Assembly (NCBI GenBank): GCA_010093515.1
Contig: MU001699.1
Location: 10,364 to 57,707 of the forward strand
DNA: 47,344 bases
Reading direction: 5' to 3'
Source of the DNA: Lineolata rhizophorae
Lineage: Eukaryota > Ascomycota > Dothideomycetes > Lineolatales > Lineolataceae
Position numbers and translations under genes: made by a program. The notes under the pieces are model-generated. The model saw nothing but the letters and a program-made list of their open reading frames with translations, did no database searches and was not told the DNA's origin. Position 1 is the first letter of the stretch, and each line of letters begins with the position of its first letter. Below, in pieces: positions 11,883-22,622 of the stretch.

Positions 11883-12480
11883 CGGGCCAAGCGGGGACTG
11901 TCGACGTCAGGGCAGGAGCTCTGTCGCGGCGGCGCACGCGCAACACGCGATGAAAGAAGACGAGGAGGAGCGCGGCCTTGAGCAGGACCCGCGGTGGCCG
12001 GCGAGAGCGGAAAAGAGGAGGGAGGTCGACGATCCGCGCGCGGGAAAATGTTTGTGCCTGGATTCTAGCTGCCGTGGGGAGCTGTGGGCAGGCGCGACCG
12101 CGACGCTCCTGCCGAGCAAGCGACGCTCTCATCAGGCAGCCGCGGATGCAGCCAGGCGGGTCGCGGCTGCCAAAGCCTCCGTAGCTAGCTGGCGGCGTCC
12201 AGGACCGCGCGCGCTCGCGGAATGCTCGCGGATCTTCCATAAGCCCGAGAGAGAAGTAGTAGAAGTAGTAATGACATTGCTATTGGACTGAGCCGGAGTG
12301 CTATCCATCTCGTCTGTACCTATATAGGAACGTGTGCCTATCCTACACCCGCAGCAAGTGGTGACATGCCATTCCAAACCCGCCAAAAATGGTATCTCTA
12401 ACAATCAGTCACGGTACGCCATTTGCGCGAGCAATATGGAAACAAACCAGTCTAGTGGTTGGCCCTGCCACTGACAACTC
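11883..12480. other. Intergenic between CUL4 start and MGM1 stop
   Basis: This interval is the GC-rich CUL4 5' flank and the MGM1 3' flank. The long plus-strand open frame running through it (11386-12291) is antisense to CUL4 low-complexity sequence and is not believed. No other gene was seen. Confidence 0.5.
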
Positions 12481-15437
12481 CTAAAACAAGCCCCAAGATC
12501 GCCTTCTTCCGCTCTCCCGGCTGCTTGGCCGGCCACCGTGCCGCTTCTCCCTAGCCTCCAGCTGCCTCAGCGCCTCCATTTCCTTGAGAACGTGCTCTAG
12601 AAGCTCTTTTCTGCGCACAACGTCGAGATGCCGCCGGATCTTTGGGTCCTCCCGGGCGAAGCGCTCCACATCCGCCGGGGACAAGCCACGGCCAAGACGC
12701 GCGTCCAACTCACGCGGGAACTAAAGCTCGTCAGCAGTTTGCAACTTCGCCAACTGGAGGAACCAGTGTGGAGTGAAGATACGCACAATGTAGTAAAACT
12801 TAGATAGCAATTCCGCGTCCAGAAACAAGTCCGCTGTGGTCGTCAACTTGTCGGCGACGGCATCCAAAAACACCTCTGGGCAATAGTATTTGTTCTTCTT
12901 GGTCGCGCATTGCTTCGACTTCACCGCCAGCATTCGCATCTTGATGATATCGGCCCGGTCACGAAGGAAGACAGCCTCACGGCCTATAATCTCGTCAGCG
13001 CTCTGAATAGGCTCTAGAACAAGGCTTCCTATAGCCATATCCACTTGCCTTTTTGCAGCAGAGCGGAACTAAATCCGCCAGCACCGCCAACTCCGTCCCC
13101 TTCAAGAACAACCTGCCCGCTACGAACCCTATCCACAAAACTCATGACGTCTCTCAACCTCCTACGGCCGCCCACTTGCTCCTCGATATGCTTGACAGCA
13201 GACTCGACGTCTTTCAGCTCCTCCTTGAGCACCATACTGATGTTATCCCTGCCACGCGCCCATTCGATGTCGTCCAGGTCGATGCGGTACTTGTAAGGCT
13301 TGATGCAAATCTCAAGTTCGTCACTGATGTCATACGAAAGGTCCTTCAATATCGACGTCGATGCCTCCGTTATTGCTTGCCGCGCAAACGGATGCGCGGC
13401 AAACGTCGACCCGGAAATTAACCGGTCAATATGAGCCTGCAGCGCATCCGCCACAACTGTAGTAGCAAGACGACCAATACCAACCTTCGTTAGTGAAGCA
13501 CTCGACGCGTCGAGTTTGAGATGCCACAGCTGGTTCTCCGGGTCAGACTTGGGCAAGCTACTGAGAGGATCCGTCTCCGAGAGTGGCGGTGTGAGATCTT
13601 CGACGGGGCGATTCCAGTACCGCTGAGCCAGGAGATTCAACACTTGTTGGTCGAGCTCTCGCTTGAGGATCTCGCGGACTTCTTGGCGGCCAAAATGGTC
13701 GGCGAAGGATTTGAAAGAATGCTTGAACGCATCAAGGCTCTCAGCAAGATAGGACTCAGCCGAAAGCGAGCGATCATTGTACTGGACTTTGAACTCGTAG
13801 GTGGTCTCCGCCAGCTCCCGTTGTATAGCTTCACTGGTCGTCTTAAGGCTAGCCGCCATGGTCGATTCCAAAACGTACATCAGCTTCTTGCGCAGATTGG
13901 TCGTTCCCACATCTAGATGTGACTGAGGACCAAACTCTGCATGAGCCGTGAAATACGCCTTTTCGTTCCGAACAATGGCGGTAGATATATTGTTCGTCCC
14001 GCGAGCAAAGATTCCTGTAGGAGTGTTGGGAACCCGGCAGACGACACCGACGTAGCCAAGACGCAATGGATACTTTTTGTCCGTCAACATGCTGACGCCA
14101 CGCTCTGGGTCTACGAGATCCATCTTGGTGATAACGCCGATCGTTCTTTCCCCTCTTGGATCCACCTTCCGACTGGCCCGTAAGGCGGTTGAATTAGCCA
14201 GGTCTACGTCCGCGGCCGATATAGCTAGGATTACGTTGGGTGGCTGGATGTACTTCTCGCAGAGATCTGCAATCTTCTGTTTAAGTTCCGGAGGCTGATC
14301 GCTTCCCGTTACTTGTATGTATCCGGGCAAATCGATTAAAGAAAGGTCCGGAACGTTGGGCGAGTGGATTCGCAGCTGGATTGGATCGTCGGAGACACAT
14401 TGCTGAGCTGGAACAGCCAAGTTCAGGTCCGTCAAGGTTCGTTGAATTTGGGAGAAGTCCGTGAGCTTTCCCAGCCCCAGCGCAGGGAACTCGCCATACT
14501 CGGCGGAGGCGTCAGGCGTATTGACGAGTGTAAGCTCTATCGGCCTCCTTGTCACCATGTTGTGGCCCTTCGGCAGGAATTCGTGTCCCACGATAGCTTC
14601 TAGGACCGAGCTTTTCCCAGAGGATTGCGATCCAATGACCACAATTGACGGCAGGGTCAGACTATCTGATTGCCCGACGCTGTTCAGAAGACTTCTGATC
14701 TCGATCATCTTCTTAGTCAGCATCATCATTTGGTCATCCCGCGCTGCTCTCTCTTCCGCATTGGACTCGTCCTCTTCATCCTTTGAAGCGTATCCAAGCG
14801 CTACAGCGGCACCTCCAGCGGCAGCGCCGGCCCCAGCAGAGCCTTCCTTCGGCGACCCGCCTGGGTCACCGCCGCCGCCTGTTTGGCTCGTCTCCTCCGC
14901 ACGAAGTATTTTCCGAAGCCACTCAGGCATTTCCATCTCTTCCTTCTTCTTAGCCCACTCGCCCTTCGCTTGGGTGAACGCATCGCTGGCTCCCGCATAG
15001 AAGTTTCCTGCAACATCTGATGCGCGGTCCCTGGCGTTCCTGTAGAACTCAGCGACCGAGTTGCCGGCCAAAGTGGCTTGGTTCTGGAGATAGGTCAGGC
15101 CAGCAATGACGGCACCTCCAGCCATGGCTCCAACCGTGGCAAACTTGGTGACGAGCCGCGGCAGGACGCGGGCGATGCCGCGCGCAATGGAGATGGACCG
15201 CACGGCGGGGACATTATTGTGCAGCAGGGCGTACGCGCCGCCAGCTCGAGACGACCAGGGGCCATGTAGCGGCTTGAGAGAGCGCAGGGCAGCTTCGGCG
15301 CGGACGAGCCCGCCCGAATTGCCCGTGACGCCGTGGAGGAGGCGCTGGCGCGAGGGCGAGGAGAGGGCGAGCTGGGTGGCGGCGGGTCGGGCGAGGAGGG
15401 GGGCGCCGCGGCGAGCGGAGAGCAGCCTCCTGCTCAT
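12481..15437 (-). CDS. mgm1: Mitochondrial dynamin-like GTPase Mgm1 (OPA1 orthologue)
   Basis: Three exons (15437-13049, 12983-12787, 12720-12481) give about 941 residues. The Arg-rich N-terminus is a matrix-targeting presequence. A transmembrane segment lies near residues 98-117, and an Ala/Gly-rich second hydrophobic stretch at about 200-216 matches where rhomboid protease Pcp1 cuts the family. GTPase motifs follow: P-loop GSQSSGKS (about 269), VTRRP, DLPG (about 369) and TKMD (about 437). Mgm1 drives inner-membrane fusion and cristae shape. Intron 1 (12984-13048, 65 nt) is GC-AG with donor AAAG|GCAAGT; splicing it restores ALLQKGREAVFLRDRADI. Intron 2 (66 nt) restores FPRELDARLGRGL. The gene is divergent from DUG3, with 416 bp between start codons. 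Confidence 0.94.
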
Positions 15438-15853
15438 GGCTGTGGTGAGCAGTCAGTCCGGCGGGACTGGCATGGGGCGTGCGCACAATGCGGGCGCAGT
15501 TGAGGCGGCTATGATGGAGGCTGCAGGTGTATCGTCCAAACTCCAGAGTGATGGTCGGAGTGGTGGCCGCACGTCAGGGCACGAGCTCCGGTGCTGGTTG
15601 GCAGCTGGAGCCGAGGAAAATCGCGGATCTGGCCAATGAGGTCCGTCGGTAATCTTTGCAGAATACCGTACGTAGTACAGCGTCAAACTCCGCCAACGCT
15701 CCGCAAATATGCGGGTGCCGCCCGGCGGCTTTGTCGAGCCAAGCCCGTGTTCTGCTCGCATTCGAATTCCAGTCCTCGTCCACCGTCCTCTCTGTCCAAA
15801 CCTAGAACCGCTGTGACGCTACCTTTGTAATCGTCTCCGCAGAGAACGGCATC
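15438..15853. promoter_or_regulatory. Shared divergent promoter MGM1 / DUG3
   Basis: This 416-bp interval separates the ATG of minus-strand MGM1 from the ATG of plus-strand DUG3, so it must hold both promoters. I see no clear TATA box. Any co-regulation is inferred from arrangement only. Confidence 0.6.
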
Positions 15854-17172
15854 ATGTGCCGATTCCTCGTGTGTCTGCCCCGCGCAATCGCCGCCATCTT
15901 CACGCTCCTCTGACAACTCCAGGTCTACAAAGGCAAAGACGACATCCTGCTATCGAAGTTGATCCTTGATCCTGCCCACTCCATCTTGACCCAGTCTTAC
16001 GACTCGCGTCTGCGCCTGGTAAATACCCCCTGACTTCGAGACCAAACTCATAAGTCTAACCACTCCATATCTCCTCGCAGGACCGCCGGCGCCCGCACAA
16101 CGGCGATGGCTTCGGCGTCGGATACTACACGCACCCCTCGTTGGGCCCCGAACCATGCATCTTCACGTCCACCATCCCGGCCTGGAACTGCATCAACCTC
16201 ACACGTCTCGCGAGCAAGACGACGTCGTCACTAATATTCGCCCACGTCCGCGCCACCACCGAGGGCAATCTTTCCGACAGCAACTGCCACCCGTTTGCTC
16301 ATGGCCGACTAATGTTCATGCACAACGGCGGCATAGGCGGCTTCCGCCGCATCAAGCGCCGTATCGCCGACAGCGTGCGCGACGAATGGTTTAATGTTGT
16401 GCAGGGCAGCACCGATTCAGAGTGGGCCTTTGCCATCTTCCTCGACAGCCTCGACCGTATGGGCTATCATCCGAGCATGGACCCGCCCGGTGGGGAGCGA
16501 GATGGATTCGGGCACGAAGTGCTTCGCAAAGCGGTCTTGCGCACCATCGAGCGCATAAACGCCATCGGCAAGGAAGTGCGGGTGGAAGGGGGAAGCGCTT
16601 CGCTGGGCCAGGCCGAGGGGGAGGACACGAGATCGTTGCTCAACTTCGCCGTGACGGACGGCTGTACCGTTGTTTGCACACGGTACGTCAGCAGTCAGAC
16701 TGACGAGGCTGCGAGTCTGTTCTTCTCGAGCGGAACCAGCTGGCGAGAAAGGCGACGTGGCAAAGGTCCCGACGGTGAGGAAATGAGGGAGTTTAAGATG
16801 GAAAGGCGGGATAAGGGCGCTGACATTGTCCTGGTGGCTAGCGAGCCGCTGACTTTTGAGCGTGGTACGTCCTTCTTGTCAACAACACCAATCATGCAAC
16901 CATCAGAGATTCTAATGACGTCTGCAGATAACTGGGTGACTGTCCCGACCAACTCTGTCTTGACCATCCACAAACAGACCGTCATGATCCATCCCATTGT
17001 CGACGAGTTTTACTGCCATGACCCGGCGCACTCCCGGTCCTCTAAGTTTGCACAGACTAAGGGACAAACCACGACGGGTCCTGACAAGTCCGTAAACCTT
17101 CCCTCGCAACCAATGTCTCGGGAGCCCTCTACTGGTCTCTCGGCGGATTCAATGCGTTCTGTTGCCGTGTGA
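15854..17172 (+). CDS. dug3: Dug3, class II glutamine amidotransferase for glutathione degradation
   Basis: Four exons (15854-15868, 15923-16018, 16081-16864, 16928-17172) give about 379 residues, close to the yeast length. The first coding exon is only 15 nt and encodes MCRFL; Cys2 is the N-terminal nucleophile after Met removal. Exon 2 restores VYKGKDDILLSKLILDPAHS, and exon 3 begins in the conserved PHNGDGFGVGYY. FAHVRATTEGN and FMHNGGIGGF are typical of the Ntn amidotransferase fold. Dug3 pairs with Dug2 to remove the gamma-glutamyl group of glutathione in the cytosol. Intron 3 is 63 nt (16865-16927) with no stop in frame, so unspliced message would add 21 residues. Splicing it gives FERDNWVTVPTNS, the family form, so retention is probably not the main product. 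Confidence 0.93.
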
Positions 17173-17684
17173 TCTTGAAACGAGCTGATCTTTGTCCTAA
17201 ATTGGGCGAAGCCCGACAACGGGGCGCTAGTTTTGAAATATTTCTTAGCTCCCACTCTAAAATTTGTTTATGAGCTGGTCAGGTTGTTTTTGATGGTTCC
17301 ACCATTCATCGCTTCCGATTGGAGGAACGGCTATGGAGTACTACGGAGATTAGCGTAGCAATGAATTGTTGCGATAGTTCACTTATCCTACGATAGTGCA
17401 ATTTGCTATAGGCGTTTGACTTTCCCTATGATTAAAGAATGTTTATACAGAACGGCATAGCTTCGCCCTAGAGAAGTATTTTTGGTTTGGTTGTCGTCAA
17501 AGTGGTACGGAGAGGTACACGTTCTCAATTCGTTGGTGCCAAGGCAAAACCCCGCCGTGGCAGGGTGCCACAGCACCCCATCTGGTCTGAACTAGTTAAG
17601 AATCGAGCACCAGTCTGCGAAGTGAGAAAAGGAGGGCATTCGTTGTAGGAACCTACGCTGCCCTTATTCTTTTTGATAGTTCTA
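17173..17684. other. Intergenic, no gene seen
   Basis: This interval is the DUG3 3' flank and the presumed promoter of the next plus-strand gene. It is moderately AT-rich and contains no coding signal. Confidence 0.5.
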
Positions 17685-19503
17685 ATGGGAGAAATTGGAA
17701 TCATCGCCTCCGTCATCCAAGTTGCGGATGTCTCGTTCAGGCTCTCCAGCGAGCTTTACCGTTACGTCGACTCGCTGTCGTCAGCCGACAAACGCATTGA
17801 TGACATTATCAATATCGTTCGCTTTACGGCAGCGACCGTGAAAGAAGTCAGCCTCATCTTCAACGACGATGAGACCTTCGTATACGTGTCGCGAGAAACT
17901 GTTGCGGAAGCGCAGAAAGCCCTCCAGGAGTGCAAGGACATTTTTGAGGAACTAAAGAAGCAACTGAAGAAATCAAGATGGGGCAAGTTCCGCTTCCCGT
18001 TCAGAGAGCAGACGATCCACTTGCTCCTCGCTGGCATGGAGTACCGGACGAGCAACTTCAAACTTCTCCTTCAAGTTCTTCAATTTGCCCAAGTCAGGGC
18101 GGCAAGGTCTGGGATTCAAATGCTAGTTTGAACTGAACCCGCTCGCACGGACTAACTATTTTCGAAACAGTCTTATCGATCATAAAACCAAAATGTTCTA
18201 TCAAGCGAGAATTGAAGAACTCGTTGAAGCACGAGAAGAGGAAAGGCGAAAATACGAGAAAGAGAAGAGGAAATACAGAGATCTGATCAACAAGGACTAT
18301 CTTGTAGCACCCAACAAACCAGGGTGCGAATTCTCATCTATATGAGGTTAAGTAAACATCCAACTGATGCCCATTCATAGTGCAAGCGGCCCGAGTGGAA
18401 CCAAAGGCGTCGACATCACCTCGGCCATGACCGCTTCAAATCTTGCGACAACACCAATTGCGACGAGCTCGGGAACGGGCCCCAGCATAGGCAGTCGACC
18501 TCTGACCGTGACAGAAAGTCAAATTGACCACTGCCTCAGTCTTCTGCAAACCGTGATGGACGCACTTGAAGAATTTCGCGAAATCATACGATTGCCCGCG
18601 CAAGATTCTACGCCAGCACCGAGCACACGTATGGTTGAACATTATATTAAAACTCGGAATGCTCTTGATGCCGTCCTTGTTCCTCGCATTGAACATTCCG
18701 AACGCCCGGGACTCCACGATGAACATATCCGGGGAAAAAAAAGTGAACGTCTACTAGAATCAGGAGAAATGGCGGACAAATCCAAATGGGATGATCGCAG
18801 TGCATCTGACGGTCATCTAAGGACGCATTCCCTATCTAAACCTCCGCGACTTGGCACTTCCATCCCGTCCATATGCATTTTAACTGCTTATGGACCGTTT
18901 CATATCCCTTGGCACCGCTTCCAGACATGGAAAGTATGCTATGTCGAGTCCCAAACTGTCGCGTTGTATGTAGACACGCTCATCTGACATCATTTGCAGG
19001 GAATGAGACGCGAAATAGAGCAGGAAATAGGCCGATATCGCGAGATCAGTTCCTTCATCCTCCAGAGACACTACAACCTAGTGGACCCAAACGGCGAAGT
19101 CATTGATCCGCATTGTTGGCGGGAAAGTGCTCATCCTGGGTTGACGTTACGGCTCGAGTTAACACCGCCAAGCCACGTCTCACAGTCCTCTCCCGACTTA
19201 ACCCTAGGCCCAGAAGCTAGGACACGGGAAACGCAGGAGAAGGCAAGACTCCAGGAACTCAGGAGACGTGAAGAGGAGGAACTCGCCAAAAGCAGACCAC
19301 ATAAAGTGTGGAAAGAAGAAGAGCATCAGATGTCCGGAGATCGGGAAGAAACAGAAACTTTGGAAACTCCTGAGATCGTTCGGTTATTACTCAATGATTC
19401 ACTTCAAGAACAGGAACCGCGAACCAGAGCCAGAGGATCTACATCAGATACTTTGGATAGCTTACTCCAAAAGTGGACAACGCTAAATATTAGCGAGACA
19501 TAG
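17685..19503 (+). CDS. STAND/HeLo-like N-terminal domain plus ubiquitin-like domain protein
   Basis: Four exons (17685-18106, 18171-18323, 18381-18933, 19000-19503) give about 543 residues. Residues 1-140 are amphipathic helices starting MGEIGIIASVIQVADVSF, resembling the fungal N-terminal domain seen on STAND/NLR-like proteins (PF17111 type). Residues about 150-190 form a charged coiled coil (EAREEERRKYEKEKRKY). A Ser/Thr-rich linker follows, with a helical piece at SQIDHCLSLLQTVMDALEEF. Residues about 355-425 read as the fungal ubiquitin-like domain, joined across intron 3: FQTWK then GMRREIEQEIGRYREI, RHYNLVDPNGEVIDP and HPGLTLRLEL. The C-terminus is a second charged helix. Introns of 64, 57 and 66 nt are all GT-AG with good branch sites. 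Related architectures are abundant in filamentous fungi, with unknown roles; a part in self/non-self or stress signalling is only inference. No nucleotide-binding domain is present. Confidence 0.8.
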
Positions 19504-22097
19504 AAATGTCAAGGCTTGATCTATTGGGCGATGACGATTTGTCGTTGTTTAACCTGGGTACTGTCTTGCTTGATATCTTAAGTTTCCATCTGAGTTACAC
19601 ACCAACGATCGAAATCCAGGCTTAGGCCGAGACCTGGAGGCCTAAGAATGTGAACCGCGTCTAACATGGTTCGAACGCGGCAGCTTTCGCCACTACCAGT
19701 CCCCCAGTAACAGCCATCGGGATCACATCGCAGCTTTCCAAGATCCGAGACGCGCATCGGAAGTGCATCGGATCAACCACTAACTCAGCCAAAGAAAATG
19801 CTTAAACCCACATGTTGCTTGAAGGCAAGCCGTTGTAATTCGGTAGTCGGTCCACACACAGCCAGCCTGCGGAAAACGAAACCTCGAAACACGCGAACTT
19901 CTTACTATTTCCGGACGAGACTAGCGGCAGGAGCTAAAAACGTAGCTCAGCAAGAACAGCCGTGCATAAAACTGGGCCACGTCGATCGAAAGATGTCGGT
20001 ACATGACCCAGAGATCAATAGGCCCTGGGCTCTCCTCACTCGTACTTTCCGACATGACAAGTACTAGGAATACAGAAGCATCATGGCAAACGCGAGTCCA
20101 CGGGCGCGCTCAGCCCGCCACTTTATCGAAAAGCGCTTGGCATTCGGCAAAACCGGAGCGATGCTTGAATAAGCAAAGCAAGAGAGGGGGAATCTACAAT
20201 TTCCCACGCAAAGACGACAATTGGGCGACCGGTCAGACAATGATCGACCTCAGGGATCCCGAGCGAGCCCCGCGTCCAATTTAAGCAGCATGACTGGCGT
20301 CGCCCACCAATTTTAGGTTCCGGACGATAATGCACACAAAGTGTAGATGTGGCGTTCCGGTGTGGCGTCCTCGTCAGTCTTGTCCCGACGGCGCGTGCTC
20401 CTTGGTTTCGGGACCAGCGCCTTCAGAGCAAGTGACCAGCCCCGTTCCGGCAACCCATGGACCATCCAGAGTCAAGAGCCAGCTGGAAGTGGCAGTCTTC
20501 TGGAACAACAGGCGCCGATCAGGGCAAGGCGGACTCGGCTTTCAGCTGTCCTTCTGAAAGCAGTGACAGACTGCCCGGCTGCGGATGGTCGAAAGGGCGT
20601 TACTAAGAGTGCGGCGACAAAGTTTACATAGTAGTCCCTGGTTCAACCGAAGCAATGGCTGCCTAGATGGTGGAGTCCACAGCGCCGCCACGAAGTGATG
20701 AGGGCCCAACATGACGCTACCGATGGGTGGGCCTATACACGAGGTGCGAGACGGCCGGTAGCGCCGGCGATCGGGCGGCTCGATCGGGGCGACTAGAGGG
20801 GGGCGAGATGGCATCGAGTCCTGCCTGGGAGGTTCGATAGGCGGGCACCGGGGACTCGCGGACTCACGTGCGCACCGCGCAGACGGGTTCGATTCCCAGC
20901 CCTACGTAGCATGCGACTCGCGTGGCGTTTGGTGGTGAACAGTGGCGACGACTCCCTCTCCGCCCCGACACGCGCGCCATTCCGCCTGCCGGCCCATCCG
21001 CCATCCAACAACGAGATGAGATGGTGACGACGGTGCTGCTGCAACCCGCACCACGGCCGCCGGTACGGAGGATAGGACCTGCGACGGAGGGGAGGGGTTG
21101 GGAATCTCGCATATGCGCGCCGGGCGGGAGGGCTGTGGCCAAGCGCGCGGAGGAGGGGTGGCGGGCGCCGGCGCCGGGCGCGCAGGCTGGCGGGCTCGAG
21201 TCACTCACCCCGTGGCTGCCGCAACGCCAGCTGAAGCCCCCCAGCCAGCCTCAGAGCGCTCGCCCATGACATGCCGCCGGCGCCGGGCCCCCGGCTGCCC
21301 GCCGCTGCGGCCCCGTTAGAGGCGCTCCCGACAGCAGCTGAGCCCTACGCCTTAATGGGGCCTCCCTTGCCGATCGCCAGCGCCTCTGTCACGCTCCGCG
21401 AGCACACCACAGCTGGCCCTCTGCCAGCCCGCCGTGCGACCAACTGCGCCGCCCGCCCGCCGCATCGCCGCTGGCCGGTCCTCGAAAGCCTCAGGCCCGG
21501 CGGTTAGTTAATGTACACGATGGAGCCCGCGCGTGCCGCTTCTCGGGCACCTCCCCTCCCCGCTGCTGCTGTCGCCGCACACATGCCATTCCAAACTACC
21601 ACCTCCAGCTCCCTCGACCTTTCTCCGCGCGCCCCAGACCATTGCGTGCATCGTGCCCCTCGCATCCTCCTGCCCGCTTCGGCGTTGCCACTGCTCCTGC
21701 TGTCAAGTCCGTGCCGGCGTCTCTCGGCCCCGCCGCGGGATCAGACAGTGATCCAGGGCCTCTCTGAACGTCCTCTCGCTGCCCTCATCGTTTGTGACCA
21801 GGCCGTTCCATGTTAGCGCTTATTCGGTTGGCCTTGTCTTCGGCGAGTATGTCTGTCCGCCGCATAAGCTCGATATCGCCCTTACTGATGCTTCCCTTGC
21901 CATGCACCCAAGACAAAATAGCTGCGCTCCCACTGGGTAGACTCGCTCCTGTCGCATGCCGTTCCTGCATCTGTACCTGGCGTGACTGAAGGCTATTTAA
22001 CGCATTCGTTCGACTTGGTCTCTGGAAAAGGTGGGTGGTCGGCACCCATTTATTGCCGTCGCCGTTCGAGGCCGTCTCCCAGCCCGTTTCTTCTGCC
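19504..22097. other. Long intergenic region, no gene seen
   Basis: This 2.6-kb stretch holds two tandem hairpins near its left end. Its right third is very GC-rich and becomes pyrimidine-rich just before the next ATG, as fungal promoters often do. Open frames on both strands lack family features. Confidence 0.5.
19621..19680. repeat. Two adjacent inverted repeats (hairpins)
   Basis: Hairpin 1 pairs CTTAGGCC (19621-19628) with GGCCTAAG (19639-19646), an 8-bp perfect stem around a 10-nt loop. Hairpin 2 pairs CCGCGT (19655-19660) with ACGCGG (19675-19680), a 6-bp stem around a 14-nt loop. They start 118 nt past the stop of the upstream gene, so they might lie in its 3' UTR. Function unknown. 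Confidence 0.6.
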
Positions 22098-22622
22098 ATG
22101 GCGCCTCTTTCTACAACGTCTTCCGCTCCCATTCTGGAATCAATCCTCGCTCAAACTCCTGCGCTCCTCACGCCGGCAGTGGCAACATTGCTTGCCTTCG
22201 TTGCCGTCGTCGCCGTCTTCGCCCGATGTCGTCGGAGACGGCAGGTACGCGCAACGGGCGTGAACCCTGCCCCGCCGAATCCCGCGGGCGCCAAGCTTCT
22301 CGTCGAACCTCCTCAGTCCGTCGTGCCCTTGCCGCCCTGGACGTCACCGCCAAAGCCGCTTCCGGGCCCGCACAATCACCCGTTCTTTGCAGAAGTCGCA
22401 TCGCTGCCGGCGCCGACCTTGCGGCGACATTCACAGCCGGCGGGCATGGACGCGTCGAATCCGACGACGGCGCGCGAGATAGAAACGCGCACGCGGACGT
22501 TTGAGCGCAGGGTATCGGCGAACGATGCCCTGGTCCTGCACAGGCAGGTGCAGGATACGCGCATCGGAGGCAATACCGGTTGGCGCCGAAGTTCGTGGGT
22601 GTTGGCAGGGAAAAACAGCTGA
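22098..22622 (+). CDS. Small single-span membrane protein, unrecognised
   Basis: A single exon of 174 codons begins at an ATG in a strong context (GCCATGGCG). One hydrophobic segment, ALLTPAVATLLAFVAVVAVF (residues about 21-42), is followed at once by the basic stretch ARCRRRRQ. This suggests a single span with a cytosolic C-terminus. The rest is Pro-rich, then polar with PHNHPFFAEVASLPAP and REIETRTRTFERRVSANDAL. A longer in-frame ATG at 22035 is less likely. I do not recognise the family. The upstream sequence is pyrimidine-rich with a TATTTAA-like element near 21992. It could also be a chance frame in GC-rich DNA, but the span plus positive charges and the start context argue for a gene. 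Confidence 0.55.
   Translation: MAPLSTTSSAPILESILAQTPALLTPAVATLLAFVAVVAVFARCRRRRQVRATGVNPAPPNPAGAKLLVEPPQSVVPLPPWTSPPKPLPGPHNHPFFAEVASLPAPTLRRHSQPAGMDASNPTTAREIETRTRTFERRVSANDALVLHRQVQDTRIGGNTGWRRSSWVLAGKNS

Noticed and set aside
11386-12291. 301-codon plus-strand open frame
   Set aside because: It is antisense to the low-complexity N-terminus of CUL4; openness follows from GC-rich codon bias.
20881-20905. tRNA T-loop-like GGGTTCGATTCCC
   Set aside because: Only a 3-bp stem forms around the loop, and no complementary acceptor strand or anticodon arm lies about 70 nt upstream.
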